Shown here: in pieces, positions 44,666-52,586 of the stretch | Layout: every line of letters starts with the position of its first letter | How positions within the stretch are numbered: the stretch's first letter is position 1 | Assembly: GCA_013141115.1 (NCBI GenBank) | Contig: JABFRP010000002.1 | Coordinates: forward strand, 533,649-597,648 | Source of the DNA: Ferruginibacter sp. | GTDB lineage: Bacteria; Bacteroidota; Bacteroidia; Chitinophagales; Chitinophagaceae | Direction of reading: 5' to 3' | Length of the DNA stretch: 64,000 bases | Position numbers and translations under genes: made by a program | The notes under the pieces: generated by a model | Databases searched by the model: none | Seen by the model: the letters and a program-made list of their open reading frames with translations, nothing else | What the model was told of the DNA's origin: nothing

Positions 44666-44722
44666 AAACCCCTATCCCCTGAAGGGGGAAATGTAGATTG
44701 ATTTTATTTTATTACTAGTTCT
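44664..44722. repeat. Short GC-rich hairpin between ftsL and ftsI
   Basis: CCCCTATCCCCTGAAGGGGGAAA contains a compact CCCCT-GA-AGGGG hairpin at about 44675-44686. It begins at the ftsI start codon and resembles GC-rich intergenic words seen elsewhere in the phylum. Confidence 0.4.
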
Positions 44723-45067
44723 TTACCTTTTCTTTTGTTCTGTTGTTAATACAACGGGTGGTTCTGTTAATTCTTTTAGCCCCATTGGCTCTACCACTTT
44801 TACTAACTCACTTGCCTTGCTTCTGAATATCACTTCGCTTTTTACTGTTTTATATTCGTACTCCAGTTCTTTAATATGTTTTTCTGTTACATTTATTTTT
44901 CTTGTTAGTTTATCGGCATAATGTCCGTTGTAGATATACAATACCGCCAATGCTGATAAAAACAAAAAGAAGGGTATGTTTTTCACCACCCATTTATAAC
45001 TCAAAAACTTTTTCCAATCTATCTTTTGGGCAATTGGCTGTTCTGGTATTTTTATTTCTTCCTGCAT
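44723..45067 (-). CDS. ftsL: FtsL-like cell division protein
   Basis: A 114-residue bitopic membrane protein. A cytosolic N-terminus (about 1-30) leads to one helix (about 32-48, FFLFLSALAVLYIYNG) and a periplasmic coiled coil (KINVTEKHIKELEYEYKTVKSE). The short Pro-rich end is EPPVVLTTEQKKR. FtsL sequences diverge widely; identification rests on topology and position between rsmH and ftsI. It would form a complex with FtsB/FtsQ and activate FtsWI. Confidence 0.8.
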   Translation of the reverse strand: MQEEIKIPEQPIAQKIDWKKFLSYKWVVKNIPFFLFLSALAVLYIYNGHYADKLTRKINVTEKHIKELEYEYKTVKSEVIFRSKASELVKVVEPMGLKELTEPPVVLTTEQKKR

Positions 45068-45098
45068 TATTTTTTTATGCTTATAATTTTTTAAACTT

Positions 45099-46043
45099 TT
45101 ATTTTAATTCCGCAATCCTCAGCTTGGCACTTCTGCTCCGGGTATTTTGCTTTAATTCCGCCGTTGCAGCAACAATTGGTTTTTTGGTAATAATTGTAAA
45201 TGGGTTATCTGCTTTTCTGCCATACACGTCATCGGTCTCCGTTCCGGCAAAGCTTCCGTCCCGAAAAAATATTTTTACTATTCTGTCTTCCAATGAATGA
45301 AAAGTGATGATTGCAATACGGCCGCCGGGTTTTAAAAGTGTGGTGGTTTGTTCTAATAATTCTTTTAATGCTCCCAACTCGTCATTTACCTGAATGCGTA
45401 GCGCCTGAAATACCTGGGCAAAGTATTTTTGAGGATTACCTTTAACTACCGCCTGAACAGCCTGTTTAAATTCGTTGATGGTACGGATGGGTGCCAATGC
45501 TCTTTGCTGTACAATTGTTTTAGCCAACGTTTTTGAATTGGTTACTTCGCCATATTGCTCAAACATTTTATGCAGCTGCTGCTCTGTAAAATTTTTAAGC
45601 ACTTCGGCTGCAGTAAGGCTCCCCCGTTGATCCATCCTCATATCCAGTGCGGCATCAAAGCGAATGGAAAATCCCCTTTCAGCTTCATCAAACTGGTGAC
45701 TGGATACACCCAGATCTGCCAGAATACCATCTACCTTATTTACTTTTTGCAGGCGTAAAAAACGTTGCAGGTAACGAAAGTTTTGAGGTATAAAAATTAC
45801 CCTTTCATCATCCGGTAAATTTTTCTTTGCGTCAGCGTCCTGATCAAAAACATACAGCCTGCCATTTTCATTTAAATGCTCCAGCACAGCACGGCTGTGG
45901 CCACCTCCACCAAAAGTGCAATCCACATAAATCCCGTCAGGTTTTATGTTCAAACCAGCAATAGTTTCATGCAGCAAAACGGGGATGTGATAATCCTGTA
46001 ATTGGGAATTTGGAATTGGTATGTTACCTTCTTTGTTACTCAT
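45099..46043 (-). CDS. rsmH: 16S rRNA (cytosine1402-N4)-methyltransferase
   Basis: A 314-residue SAM-dependent methyltransferase (MraW). The SAM motif is VDCTFGGGGHSRAVLE. ILADLGVSSHQFDEAERGFS and FHSLEDRIVKIFF are family signatures. The first 17 residues (with the stretch NIPIPNSQLQDYHIP) are partly encoded by the left arm of palindrome G, so the N-terminal extension before HIPVLLHE may be repeat-derived. Confidence 0.96.
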   Translation of the reverse strand: MSNKEGNIPIPNSQLQDYHIPVLLHETIAGLNIKPDGIYVDCTFGGGGHSRAVLEHLNENGRLYVFDQDADAKKNLPDDERVIFIPQNFRYLQRFLRLQKVNKVDGILADLGVSSHQFDEAERGFSIRFDAALDMRMDQRGSLTAAEVLKNFTEQQLHKMFEQYGEVTNSKTLAKTIVQQRALAPIRTINEFKQAVQAVVKGNPQKYFAQVFQALRIQVNDELGALKELLEQTTTLLKPGGRIAIITFHSLEDRIVKIFFRDGSFAGTETDDVYGRKADNPFTIITKKPIVAATAELKQNTRSRSAKLRIAELK

Positions 46044-46075
46044 TCCATTTTTTCTAATTACAAATTCCTAATTAC
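45999..46075. repeat. Periodic palindrome G spanning the rsmH start and the mraZ end
   Basis: The left arm TAATTGGG AATTTGG AATTGGT lies inside the rsmH coding sequence. The right arm CTAATTAC AAATTCC TAATTAC covers the last codons and stop of mraZ. The arms have a 7-base period and are reverse-complementary. Confidence 0.6.
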
Positions 46076-46523
46076 TTGTTTTATTCATCACCTCGTTAGC
46101 CAAATCGCTAAAGCTTTGCGGTGTAAAAGTTTCAAAGAACTGTGTATACTTACCTTTATCCCAGATCTCAATTTTGTTTACGGCCGATACCAGCACAATA
46201 TCTTTTTCCAGGCCGGCATGTTCGCTAAGGCTTTTGGGCAACAGCAATCTTCCTGCACTATCTAACTCTACTTGTGTGGCACCGTTTAAAAAGTACCGCC
46301 TGAATTCACGTACCTTAGGGTCAAAATCATTCAATTTGCTAATTGTGGAAAATATAGGTTCCCAGCTTTGTATTGGGTATAACGTGAGGCATTTTTCAAA
46401 GCCCCGGTTCAATACAAATTGGGTATTAGCTTCCTGCGGCAGTTGTTTTTTAAAACCTGCCGGTAACAAAAAGCGTCCCTTTGTATCCAAAGTAGCTTCA
46501 TATTCACCAAGGAAACCTATCAT
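46068..46523 (-). CDS. mraZ: Transcriptional regulator MraZ
   Basis: A 151-residue protein with two SpoVT/AbrB-like MraZ units, each with the DxxGR motif (LDTKGRFLLPAGFK and LDSAGRLLLPKSL). MraZ proteins form rings, bind repeated sites in front of their own operon and repress dcw transcription. I chose the ATG at 46521-46523 (MIGFLGEYEATLD); a TTG six bases upstream is not needed. It is first in the dcw cluster, with candidate operator repeats at 46558-46582. Confidence 0.96.
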   Translation of the reverse strand: MIGFLGEYEATLDTKGRFLLPAGFKKQLPQEANTQFVLNRGFEKCLTLYPIQSWEPIFSTISKLNDFDPKVREFRRYFLNGATQVELDSAGRLLLPKSLSEHAGLEKDIVLVSAVNKIEIWDKGKYTQFFETFTPQSFSDLANEVMNKTSN

Positions 46524-46557
46524 TTTCAAGTATTTAGCATCTGCTTAAACAGAAACT

Positions 46558-46582
46558 TACACAAAATAACACTTTTTCCCAC
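46558..46582 (-). promoter_or_regulatory. MraZ-type operator: three direct repeats at a 10-base period
   Basis: On the minus strand, reading toward mraZ, GTGGG (46578-46582), GTGTT (46568-46572) and GTGTA (46558-46562) recur every 10 bases; the first two are within AAAGTGGG and AAAGTGTT. Known MraZ sites are three short direct repeats with about 10-base spacing (TGGGN5 in E. coli, AAAGTG[T/G] in Mollicutes). This fits autoregulation of the dcw cluster. Confidence 0.75.
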
Positions 46583-46610
46583 TTTCTGAACATTTTTTAG
46601 ATAAAGTTTT

Positions 46611-46619
46611 TTATCCACA
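46611..46619 (+). promoter_or_regulatory. Perfect DnaA box upstream of mraZ
   Basis: TTATCCACA is an exact consensus DnaA box about 90 bases upstream of the mraZ start. More boxes lie at 46684-46712. Confidence 0.5.
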
Positions 46620-46683
46620 TGAGTATTGCCCAAAGTGAGCATGGTTTTGATGACCTTTTACCGGTTTAGTAATGTGCATTAAG

Positions 46684-46712
46684 TGTGGAAAGATGTGGAT
46701 AGCTGTTGATAA
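46684..46712 (-). promoter_or_regulatory. Three DnaA-box-like repeats at a 10-base period
   Basis: TGTGGAAAG (46684), TGTGGATAG (46694) and TGTTGATAA (46704) are each within one or two mismatches of the inverted DnaA box TGTGGATAA. They are spaced exactly 10 bases apart. They lie between the end of the peptide-export locus and mraZ. The same spacing and GTGGA core could equally be read as a second MraZ-like array on the other strand. Confidence 0.45.
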
Positions 46713-46753
46713 GGTAAAACTGCCGCCTGGCAGAAGATAAAAGAGGGTATAAT

Positions 46754-48097
46754 TTACCTGCTCACCTGCTTTACAATATTGTAGTAAAAGCGCTGCAGCA
46801 AGCGCATATCAGCCGTAACAATTTCGCCTTGTGCAGTTAGGCCTTCTGTAAATTGGATAGATTTTTTATAGCTCGTATTTAACCCGTTGGGTAAAATAAC
46901 TTTTGCCAGGTAGCCGCTATCGGTTGTTATATGGCTGATAAAATCTATTGTGCCTTTTATACTGCCATACTCCTGAAAAGGATAAGCCGGAAATTTTAGT
47001 AATACCTGCTGCCCTGTTTTTACTTTACCAAAATTGGTTTGTGGAATGTACACTTCTGCATAGTATTGTGCATTTTCAGGGTTAACAAAGCAAATAATTT
47101 GATTATTTTGTAAGTGCTGATTTTTCTGTAAAAAAGTAGCGAATGCAATTTTGCCATCTACAGGTGCTACTAATAAATATTTACTTTTCCAATCTTCCAA
47201 TTGTGCTTTTAATGTATGGAGTGCTTGTATAAAAATTTCTTTCTGTTGTGCAATATCATTTTCTAATTGTAAAATTTCTTTTTGTTTTTCCTGTTGGCTG
47301 CTTTGGTTTGATATGATATTGCTGTTTATCTGCGGTATACTCATAGCCTTATTTAAAAATTTGCTGCGCTCATTTCTATACTCCAAGCTGGCTATTACTT
47401 TTTGCTCCTGTAATCGTTTGTTCATTTTAAAAGTAGTATCGGCCAATGCTACATCTTCCTGTTGTATACTTTTTTGCTGCAATAAATTCACATACAGCTT
47501 TTGCAGGTAACTCATATCTTTTTTCAGCATCACTTTCTTTTTTAAATAATAACCCGAAGAAAGATATTGGTTAAATAAAATAAAGCCCTGCATAAAGCTT
47601 TGGTAAGCCGGTTGTACCTCACCAAGATTTTTAAAGGGTTGCACTAAATATCGTGGAATTTTTTCTACCTGGTTGTTTTGCAGTAAATTCTGCAAAGTAT
47701 CAGTGATGGTTGAAAGCGTAAGTACTTCATCGGCGTTGGCCCTGCTTTCCATATAACCCAGTAATTCATTTTGCTGTACCGTTTGTCCTTCTTTCGCTAT
47801 TAGTTTAATTAGTTTACCTGCTGCTTTAGTAATTACTTCTTTGGGGGCGTTTATGGAAGTTAGTTTTGCTTTTGTATTTACAATATCAGGGTATTGTATA
47901 AACCAACATATAGCAGCAAGCAACAGCAGCAGTATTAAAAAATATACTGTTCCCCATCGCACAATAGAAGGAAGTTTGTTAGAAATAATTTCCTCAATTT
48001 CATTACCATGCTCCAAAAAAGTATTTCGCATTACGAAAGCGTTTTCTTTCGCATCATCAAAATCAGCAGGAAGTATTATGGGATTATCAGTTGCCAA
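46754..48097 (-). CDS. HlyD-family membrane fusion protein of a peptide exporter
   Basis: Periplasmic adaptor of up to 447 residues linking a type 1 ABC exporter to an outer-membrane channel. One membrane helix lies at about 52-72 (FLILLLLLAAICWFI). A lipoyl-like half follows (KAAGKLIKLIAKEGQTVQQNELLGYM), then a long coiled coil (about 180-300), the second lipoyl half (LLVAPVDGKIAFATFLQ) and a beta-barrel. The start is uncertain: TTG at 48097 overlaps the exporter stop by 11 bases, or ATG at 48031. It is the last gene of the peptide locus. No TolC homologue is in the window. Confidence 0.88.
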   Translation of the reverse strand: MATDNPIILPADFDDAKENAFVMRNTFLEHGNEIEEIISNKLPSIVRWGTVYFLILLLLLAAICWFIQYPDIVNTKAKLTSINAPKEVITKAAGKLIKLIAKEGQTVQQNELLGYMESRANADEVLTLSTITDTLQNLLQNNQVEKIPRYLVQPFKNLGEVQPAYQSFMQGFILFNQYLSSGYYLKKKVMLKKDMSYLQKLYVNLLQQKSIQQEDVALADTTFKMNKRLQEQKVIASLEYRNERSKFLNKAMSIPQINSNIISNQSSQQEKQKEILQLENDIAQQKEIFIQALHTLKAQLEDWKSKYLLVAPVDGKIAFATFLQKNQHLQNNQIICFVNPENAQYYAEVYIPQTNFGKVKTGQQVLLKFPAYPFQEYGSIKGTIDFISHITTDSGYLAKVILPNGLNTSYKKSIQFTEGLTAQGEIVTADMRLLQRFYYNIVKQVSR

Positions 48098-50291
48098 GTT
48101 CTAATTGATTTTTTACTAATTCATAATATTTACCTTTTTTAAAACTAAGTTCTGCATGTGTACCTTCTTCTGCAATTTTTCCATTTTCCAACACTATAAT
48201 TTTATCGGCATTTTTTACTGTACTAAGCCTATGAGCTACAACAATCACTGTTTTGTTTGTAAAGAATTGCTGTAGATTTTCAAGTATTACTTTTTCATTA
48301 TTAGCATCTAAGGAATTTGTTGCTTCATCAAAAAATATAAATTGCGGATCTTTATATACTGCCCTCGCTATAGACAATCGTTGTTTTTGCCCGCCGCTAA
48401 TACCGTTACCTTCTGCACCTAATTTTGTGTAAAAGCCCAATGGCAACGACTCTATAAATGGCAATATGTTAGCAGTTTTACAGGCGTTCATTAACCGTTC
48501 ATTATCTACTTTATCATCGGTAACAATAATGTTTTTACGGATATTGTCATTAAAAATAAAACTGTCCTGCATTACTGCGCCGCTAACACTTCGCCAATAT
48601 TTTGGACTGATGGTTTTAAAATTTGCAGTACCTAAATGTATATCCCCCTTATATCCTTCATAAAATCTTAACAGCAGTTTTACCAATGTAGTTTTACCGC
48701 TGCCACTCATACCCACAATAGCAGTTACCTTTCCCTGCGGAATGGTTAGGCTAATATCTTTAAGTACAGGCTCGTTGCCTGCACCAGGATAGGTGAAACA
48801 AAGATTTTTTATTACGATAGAATGCTCTTCTGGTAATGAGTGATTAAATTGTTTTTGTACAGGCTCTTCGTCTTCCAAAGCATGAATATCGTTTAACCGT
48901 TCTAAAGATATTTTTGCATCCTGTGCCTGTTGTGTAAAACCAACTAACTGTTCAATAGGGCTATTAAGCTGGCCAATAATATATTGAATAGCCAGCATCA
49001 TGCCCAAGGTTAGCGGCCCTTCAATAACTAATTTGGCTACAACAAATGTTATAAAAATATTTTTACCCTGATTAATAAAGAATGCCCCTATCTGCTGGTA
49101 TTGTGTAAGTGATAAACTTTTAAAATTAAGTTTGAACAAACCAGCTTGTAAACCTTCCCAAGCCCAGCGGTAAGTATTCTCTGCATTATTTAATTTTATT
49201 TCCTGCATACCATATACCAATTGCATTGTGGCATTGTTTTCCTTTGCTGCTATGGCGAATTTTTGATAATCTAATTTGCGGCGGTATTTTAAAAAGAATT
49301 GAATCCAAAACAAATACAACAAACTACCCACTGCAAAAATTATAAAAATGGTAGTATTATAACGGAGTAAAACGAAAGAAAAAATAATTAGATTGAAGAT
49401 GGAGAAAAAAGTATTTAATGCTGTGCCTGTTAAAAAACTTTCTATGCGATGATGATCGCCAATGCGTTGTATAATATCGCCAGGATGTTTACTATCAAAA
49501 AATTGCATGGGCAATTTTAGCAATTTTGCCCAAAAGCCCGAAAGCAGGGATATATTTATACGTGTGCTGATATGCAGCAAAATACGACTGCGTATAAACT
49601 CTACCACTGTTTGAGAAAATAGCAACATTAATTGTGCTGCTAAAATTATTTGTATAAAATTGAGGTTTTGGGTGTTGATGCCCGTGTCTACTATACTCTG
49701 AGTTAAATAAGGAAAAATGAGTTGCAGTACACTACCCATTAATAGCCCCAATAAAATTTGAAAAAAGTAAGCCTTATGTTGTTTTACATAATTGAACAAA
49801 TACGCTTTACCAATAGTATTAGTTTTTGTTTGTGTATCATCAGCTAAATCAATTTTTTTAAACAAGGGTGTTGGTTCCAGTAAAAGTGCAGTTCCTTTTG
49901 TTATGCCATTTTCTGTAGTAGCTATCCATTGTTTGCAAAATTCCTCTTTATTAATTTTGAGTATCCCCTTTGCCGGATCGGCAATTACCAATTGCTTTTT
50001 TGTTGATGCAGGAGTAAGCACCACAAAATGATATTGCCCCCAATGAATAATTGCTGGCAAGGGTGCATCAGTAAGCAGTTGCTCAAAACTTAGTTTTGCA
50101 CCAACAGTTTTTAATCCAATGCTTTCTGCTGCATCTGCAAGCCCAAGCATGCTTACACCTTCTTTACCATACTCCGCTTTGTTACGTAAATAATCTAATG
50201 AAATAGAACGACCATAATATTTTGACACCATGCGAAGGCAGGTGGGGCCGCAATCCATAGCATCAAGTTGTTTATATAGGGGAAATTTCAC
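48087..50291 (-). CDS. Peptidase C39-containing ABC exporter (PCAT) for leader peptides
   Basis: A 734-residue inner-membrane bifunctional transporter. The N-terminal C39 peptidase has the catalytic triad Cys14 (LDAMDCGPTCLRM), His88 (HWGQYHFVVL) and Asp105 (IADPAKG), so it should cleave leaders after a Gly-Gly-type site. Six helices (about 165-450) and an ATPase with GMSGSGKTTL, SGGQKQRLSIARA and IFFDEATNSLD follow. The start is GTG at 50289-50291, inside the last 20 bases of the glycosyltransferase-like gene. Its likely cargo is the pair of peptides at 52363-52784. Confidence 0.95.
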   Translation of the reverse strand: MKFPLYKQLDAMDCGPTCLRMVSKYYGRSISLDYLRNKAEYGKEGVSMLGLADAAESIGLKTVGAKLSFEQLLTDAPLPAIIHWGQYHFVVLTPASTKKQLVIADPAKGILKINKEEFCKQWIATTENGITKGTALLLEPTPLFKKIDLADDTQTKTNTIGKAYLFNYVKQHKAYFFQILLGLLMGSVLQLIFPYLTQSIVDTGINTQNLNFIQIILAAQLMLLFSQTVVEFIRSRILLHISTRINISLLSGFWAKLLKLPMQFFDSKHPGDIIQRIGDHHRIESFLTGTALNTFFSIFNLIIFSFVLLRYNTTIFIIFAVGSLLYLFWIQFFLKYRRKLDYQKFAIAAKENNATMQLVYGMQEIKLNNAENTYRWAWEGLQAGLFKLNFKSLSLTQYQQIGAFFINQGKNIFITFVVAKLVIEGPLTLGMMLAIQYIIGQLNSPIEQLVGFTQQAQDAKISLERLNDIHALEDEEPVQKQFNHSLPEEHSIVIKNLCFTYPGAGNEPVLKDISLTIPQGKVTAIVGMSGSGKTTLVKLLLRFYEGYKGDIHLGTANFKTISPKYWRSVSGAVMQDSFIFNDNIRKNIIVTDDKVDNERLMNACKTANILPFIESLPLGFYTKLGAEGNGISGGQKQRLSIARAVYKDPQFIFFDEATNSLDANNEKVILENLQQFFTNKTVIVVAHRLSTVKNADKIIVLENGKIAEEGTHAELSFKKGKYYELVKNQLELGN

Positions 50292-51132
50292 TTTTTTGTT
50301 TTGCCATTATTTTTTTGGGAGTAAAATAAAAAATATCGGGTATTGGGCTAAGTATTTTAGGCGGTTTACATTGCGTTTTAAATTTTATGAGATGATAAAA
50401 CATTGCTTCGTAGGTATCCTTATAAATGATTCTTCCTTTGTCCCATTTTATTTTTCCTGTGGCACCTTCAATAATAATAAAATCAAAAAATGCTTTAAGT
50501 TTTCCGTCTGCTTCAGCTTTTTTAACTACCCAAGTCATGCTTTGTATATTATCAGGATAATCAAAGATTGAAGCACCGTTTTGTAGTTCTTGAAACAAAA
50601 AATTACACTCATCAAAGCAATAATGTTCTATACTGCTAAAAACCTTTTTATAATCTTTGCTTTGCATAAACAAATTATTCATTTGCTCGCTATTTCTAAA
50701 TAAACAAAAAGTGCCGGTAATATAATCGTGCCTGCTGCTAATAACATCGTACTTATATAAAATTTCATTTGTCATAAAATTTCTGATATTACCATACACA
50801 ATATCTATATCACCATGCCCCCAAAAATCATAACCCTTTATAATCTCTGGAAATAAAAAACCATAAGCTGGTTTAAAATCACAAAGTTTGTAAGGGTAAT
50901 CTATATTTACTTTGAAGCCTAATTTTTTAGAAGCTATTCCATTTATCCCGACCATTGTCTTAAATATAATTTTAACATTTTCGGGTTTATTAATAATTAC
51001 ATTCTCATTGTCCGTAATTATTATAAAATCTATTGAATGATTATAGGAGCAAGAATGAATAAAGTATGGAAAATACCATGGGTAAGGTCCAAACCAACAA
51101 GAAAGGATTACAATTTTATTAGTGTATCGCAT
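50272..51132 (-). CDS. Putative GT-A glycosyltransferase (DUF6625-like) in the peptide locus
   Basis: A 286-residue cytosolic protein. The opening KIVILSCWFGPYPWYFPYF with SCSYNHSIDFIIITDN matches the start of DUF6625-type proteins, which look like GT-A nucleotide-sugar transferases. A DxD metal motif is present (GHGDIDIVYGN, Asp108 and Asp110). Its substrate is unknown. The position between the thioredoxin-like gene and the exporter, with a 20-base overlap into the latter, suggests it modifies the exported peptides, as SunS does for sublancin (inference). Confidence 0.65.
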   Translation of the reverse strand: MRYTNKIVILSCWFGPYPWYFPYFIHSCSYNHSIDFIIITDNENVIINKPENVKIIFKTMVGINGIASKKLGFKVNIDYPYKLCDFKPAYGFLFPEIIKGYDFWGHGDIDIVYGNIRNFMTNEILYKYDVISSRHDYITGTFCLFRNSEQMNNLFMQSKDYKKVFSSIEHYCFDECNFLFQELQNGASIFDYPDNIQSMTWVVKKAEADGKLKAFFDFIIIEGATGKIKWDKGRIIYKDTYEAMFYHLIKFKTQCKPPKILSPIPDIFYFTPKKIMAKQKSEISPI

Positions 51133-51149
51133 CAGCTAAAAAACTTATT

Positions 51150-52289
51150 TTAATATTTTCTTAAAAACCTACTTAATTCCAAAGGTTCAATATCCTTAGC
51201 GATAACCTTTCCATTGCTATCTAAAAGAAAATTGGTAGGATAACTGGAAATATTTAGCCCTAAGGCATTTTTACCGCCTTTATCCCATAAATGAATCCAA
51301 CTAGCTTGTTCCCTTTCAATTATGCTAATAGAATTTTTAATTTCTTCATCATCATCAATTGTAATACTTACTAAGTTGAACAAATTTGTATTTTTATATG
51401 AATTTGTGATGCTCCTAAAAGCAGGAAATTGCCTGATACAAGCGCCACATTTAGCGAACCAAAAATCAATTAAAATGAATTTTTTTGTATAATATGTAGA
51501 TAAAGAATCTGCCCTATTATTTTCAACTTTTATTAATTTGAATTTTGGAAAGGATTCCCCAATTGATAATGATTTTGAATCCATCATCTTTTTATACAAA
51601 TACGTATAAGGTTGGCTAAATTTTAAATTGGATGTATATTTTTTTAAACTCTTAATAAAAGAATCACTATACCCGTAAAAGTTTTCTACCATCAGAAAAA
51701 TAGGGATTAGTGAATTTGTATTTTTGCTGGCATAGCTACTTATTTCATTATGATAATTATTCTGTATCAAGCGATCTTGAATTCTCATTTCACTTAAGGC
51801 ACTGTCCAATTTTTCTCCTTCATAGGCATCATACTTTTCGTTCATTTGAGCTGCCCACAAGTCATTCAAAATTTTATACTTACTAAAAACATTTACAAAT
51901 GTCTTTTGAAATTTAAGGTGGGTTGCTGAACCATTTATTGCAACTACATTATTTCGTAGGGTATCAATTAAAAATTTAGTACTCAATTTTCCCCCTTCTA
52001 TAAAAACCATTGCAGAAGTCATACCTTCATTTTCAAACCTATAAGTAAATTTCACCCCAAGTGGGCCTTTTAATTTACCTTTAAATTTAAACCTCTCATT
52101 GTAAATTGTATCTGAATAAGAATCCAAATTATAATATTTATTTTTTTCAATCAATGGTTCTAAATACATGATACTACCATCCTTAGCACCTTTAGCATAT
52201 CCACTTAACTCAAAAGATTGCATCGCATTTTGCCCCATAACATTTACGGATATAAAAAATGAGAATATCGATAATTTTATAATTTGCAT
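51150..52289 (-). CDS. TlpA-like thioredoxin-fold protein with DUF4369-like N-domain
   Basis: A 379-residue exported protein with signal peptide MQIIKLSIFSFFISVNVMGQ. The N-terminal beta domain (about 24-120, FELSGYAKGAKDGSIMYLEP) is of DUF4369 type, then a helical middle. The C-terminal thioredoxin fold has the active site CGAC (Cys281, Cys284 in FWFAKCGACIRQFPAF) and a cis-Pro in SSYPTNFLLD. Such proteins reduce or reshuffle periplasmic disulfides. Placed directly behind two six-cysteine peptides, it may proofread or isomerise their bonds. Confidence 0.88.
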   Translation of the reverse strand: MQIIKLSIFSFFISVNVMGQNAMQSFELSGYAKGAKDGSIMYLEPLIEKNKYYNLDSYSDTIYNERFKFKGKLKGPLGVKFTYRFENEGMTSAMVFIEGGKLSTKFLIDTLRNNVVAINGSATHLKFQKTFVNVFSKYKILNDLWAAQMNEKYDAYEGEKLDSALSEMRIQDRLIQNNYHNEISSYASKNTNSLIPIFLMVENFYGYSDSFIKSLKKYTSNLKFSQPYTYLYKKMMDSKSLSIGESFPKFKLIKVENNRADSLSTYYTKKFILIDFWFAKCGACIRQFPAFRSITNSYKNTNLFNLVSITIDDDEEIKNSISIIEREQASWIHLWDKGGKNALGLNISSYPTNFLLDSNGKVIAKDIEPLELSRFLRKY

Positions 52290-52362
52290 CTACTTATTAT
52301 TAAATTGGTTTGCTAAAAATTAAGTAGGTCAAGGAAATTTATTTGACCTACTTAATTAAGTG

Positions 52363-52554
52363 TTATTTGCAGTAAGATGTACCTGTCAGTTTTACATCAC
52401 AACTTGCACAACAGCCATCGTAAGTGGCCCCTGGCGCAGGACACTTTATACCTTTAGCAGCGCATCCCGAACTGCTACCTGCCATGATATTCTTCATTTC
52501 AGTCCTACTTAACTTACCATTTATACTAGCAAGACTCATTTTTTTTGTTTCCAT
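52363..52554 (-). CDS. Secreted six-cysteine peptide precursor 1
   Basis: 63 residues. Leader 1-26 ends KLSRTEMKNIMAG; hydrophobic Ile at -4, Met at -7 and Leu at -12, with Glu at -8, match C39 leader recognition, although the cleavage site is Ala-Gly, not Gly-Gly. The 37-residue core has Cys at 31, 38, 48, 49, 52 and 62 (C-x6-C-x9-CC-x2-C-x9-C), the C-C-CC-C-C framework of knottins. The leader is close to that of precursor 2, while the cores differ except for the cysteines, DGCC and a few glycines. No lanthipeptide enzyme is nearby. Activity unknown; antibacterial or signalling roles are possible. Confidence 0.85.
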   Translation of the reverse strand: METKKMSLASINGKLSRTEMKNIMAGSSSGCAAKGIKCPAPGATYDGCCASCDVKLTGTSYCK

Positions 52555-52586
52555 TTTAATGGTTTTAGTAATTAATAATTTTTAAT

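Noticed and set aside
46524-46753. Chromosomal replication origin at the DnaA-box cluster
   Set aside because: Genes on both sides run in the same direction, no dnaA, dnaN or gidA is near, and no AT-rich unwinding element is distinct. Kept only as a DnaA-box observation.
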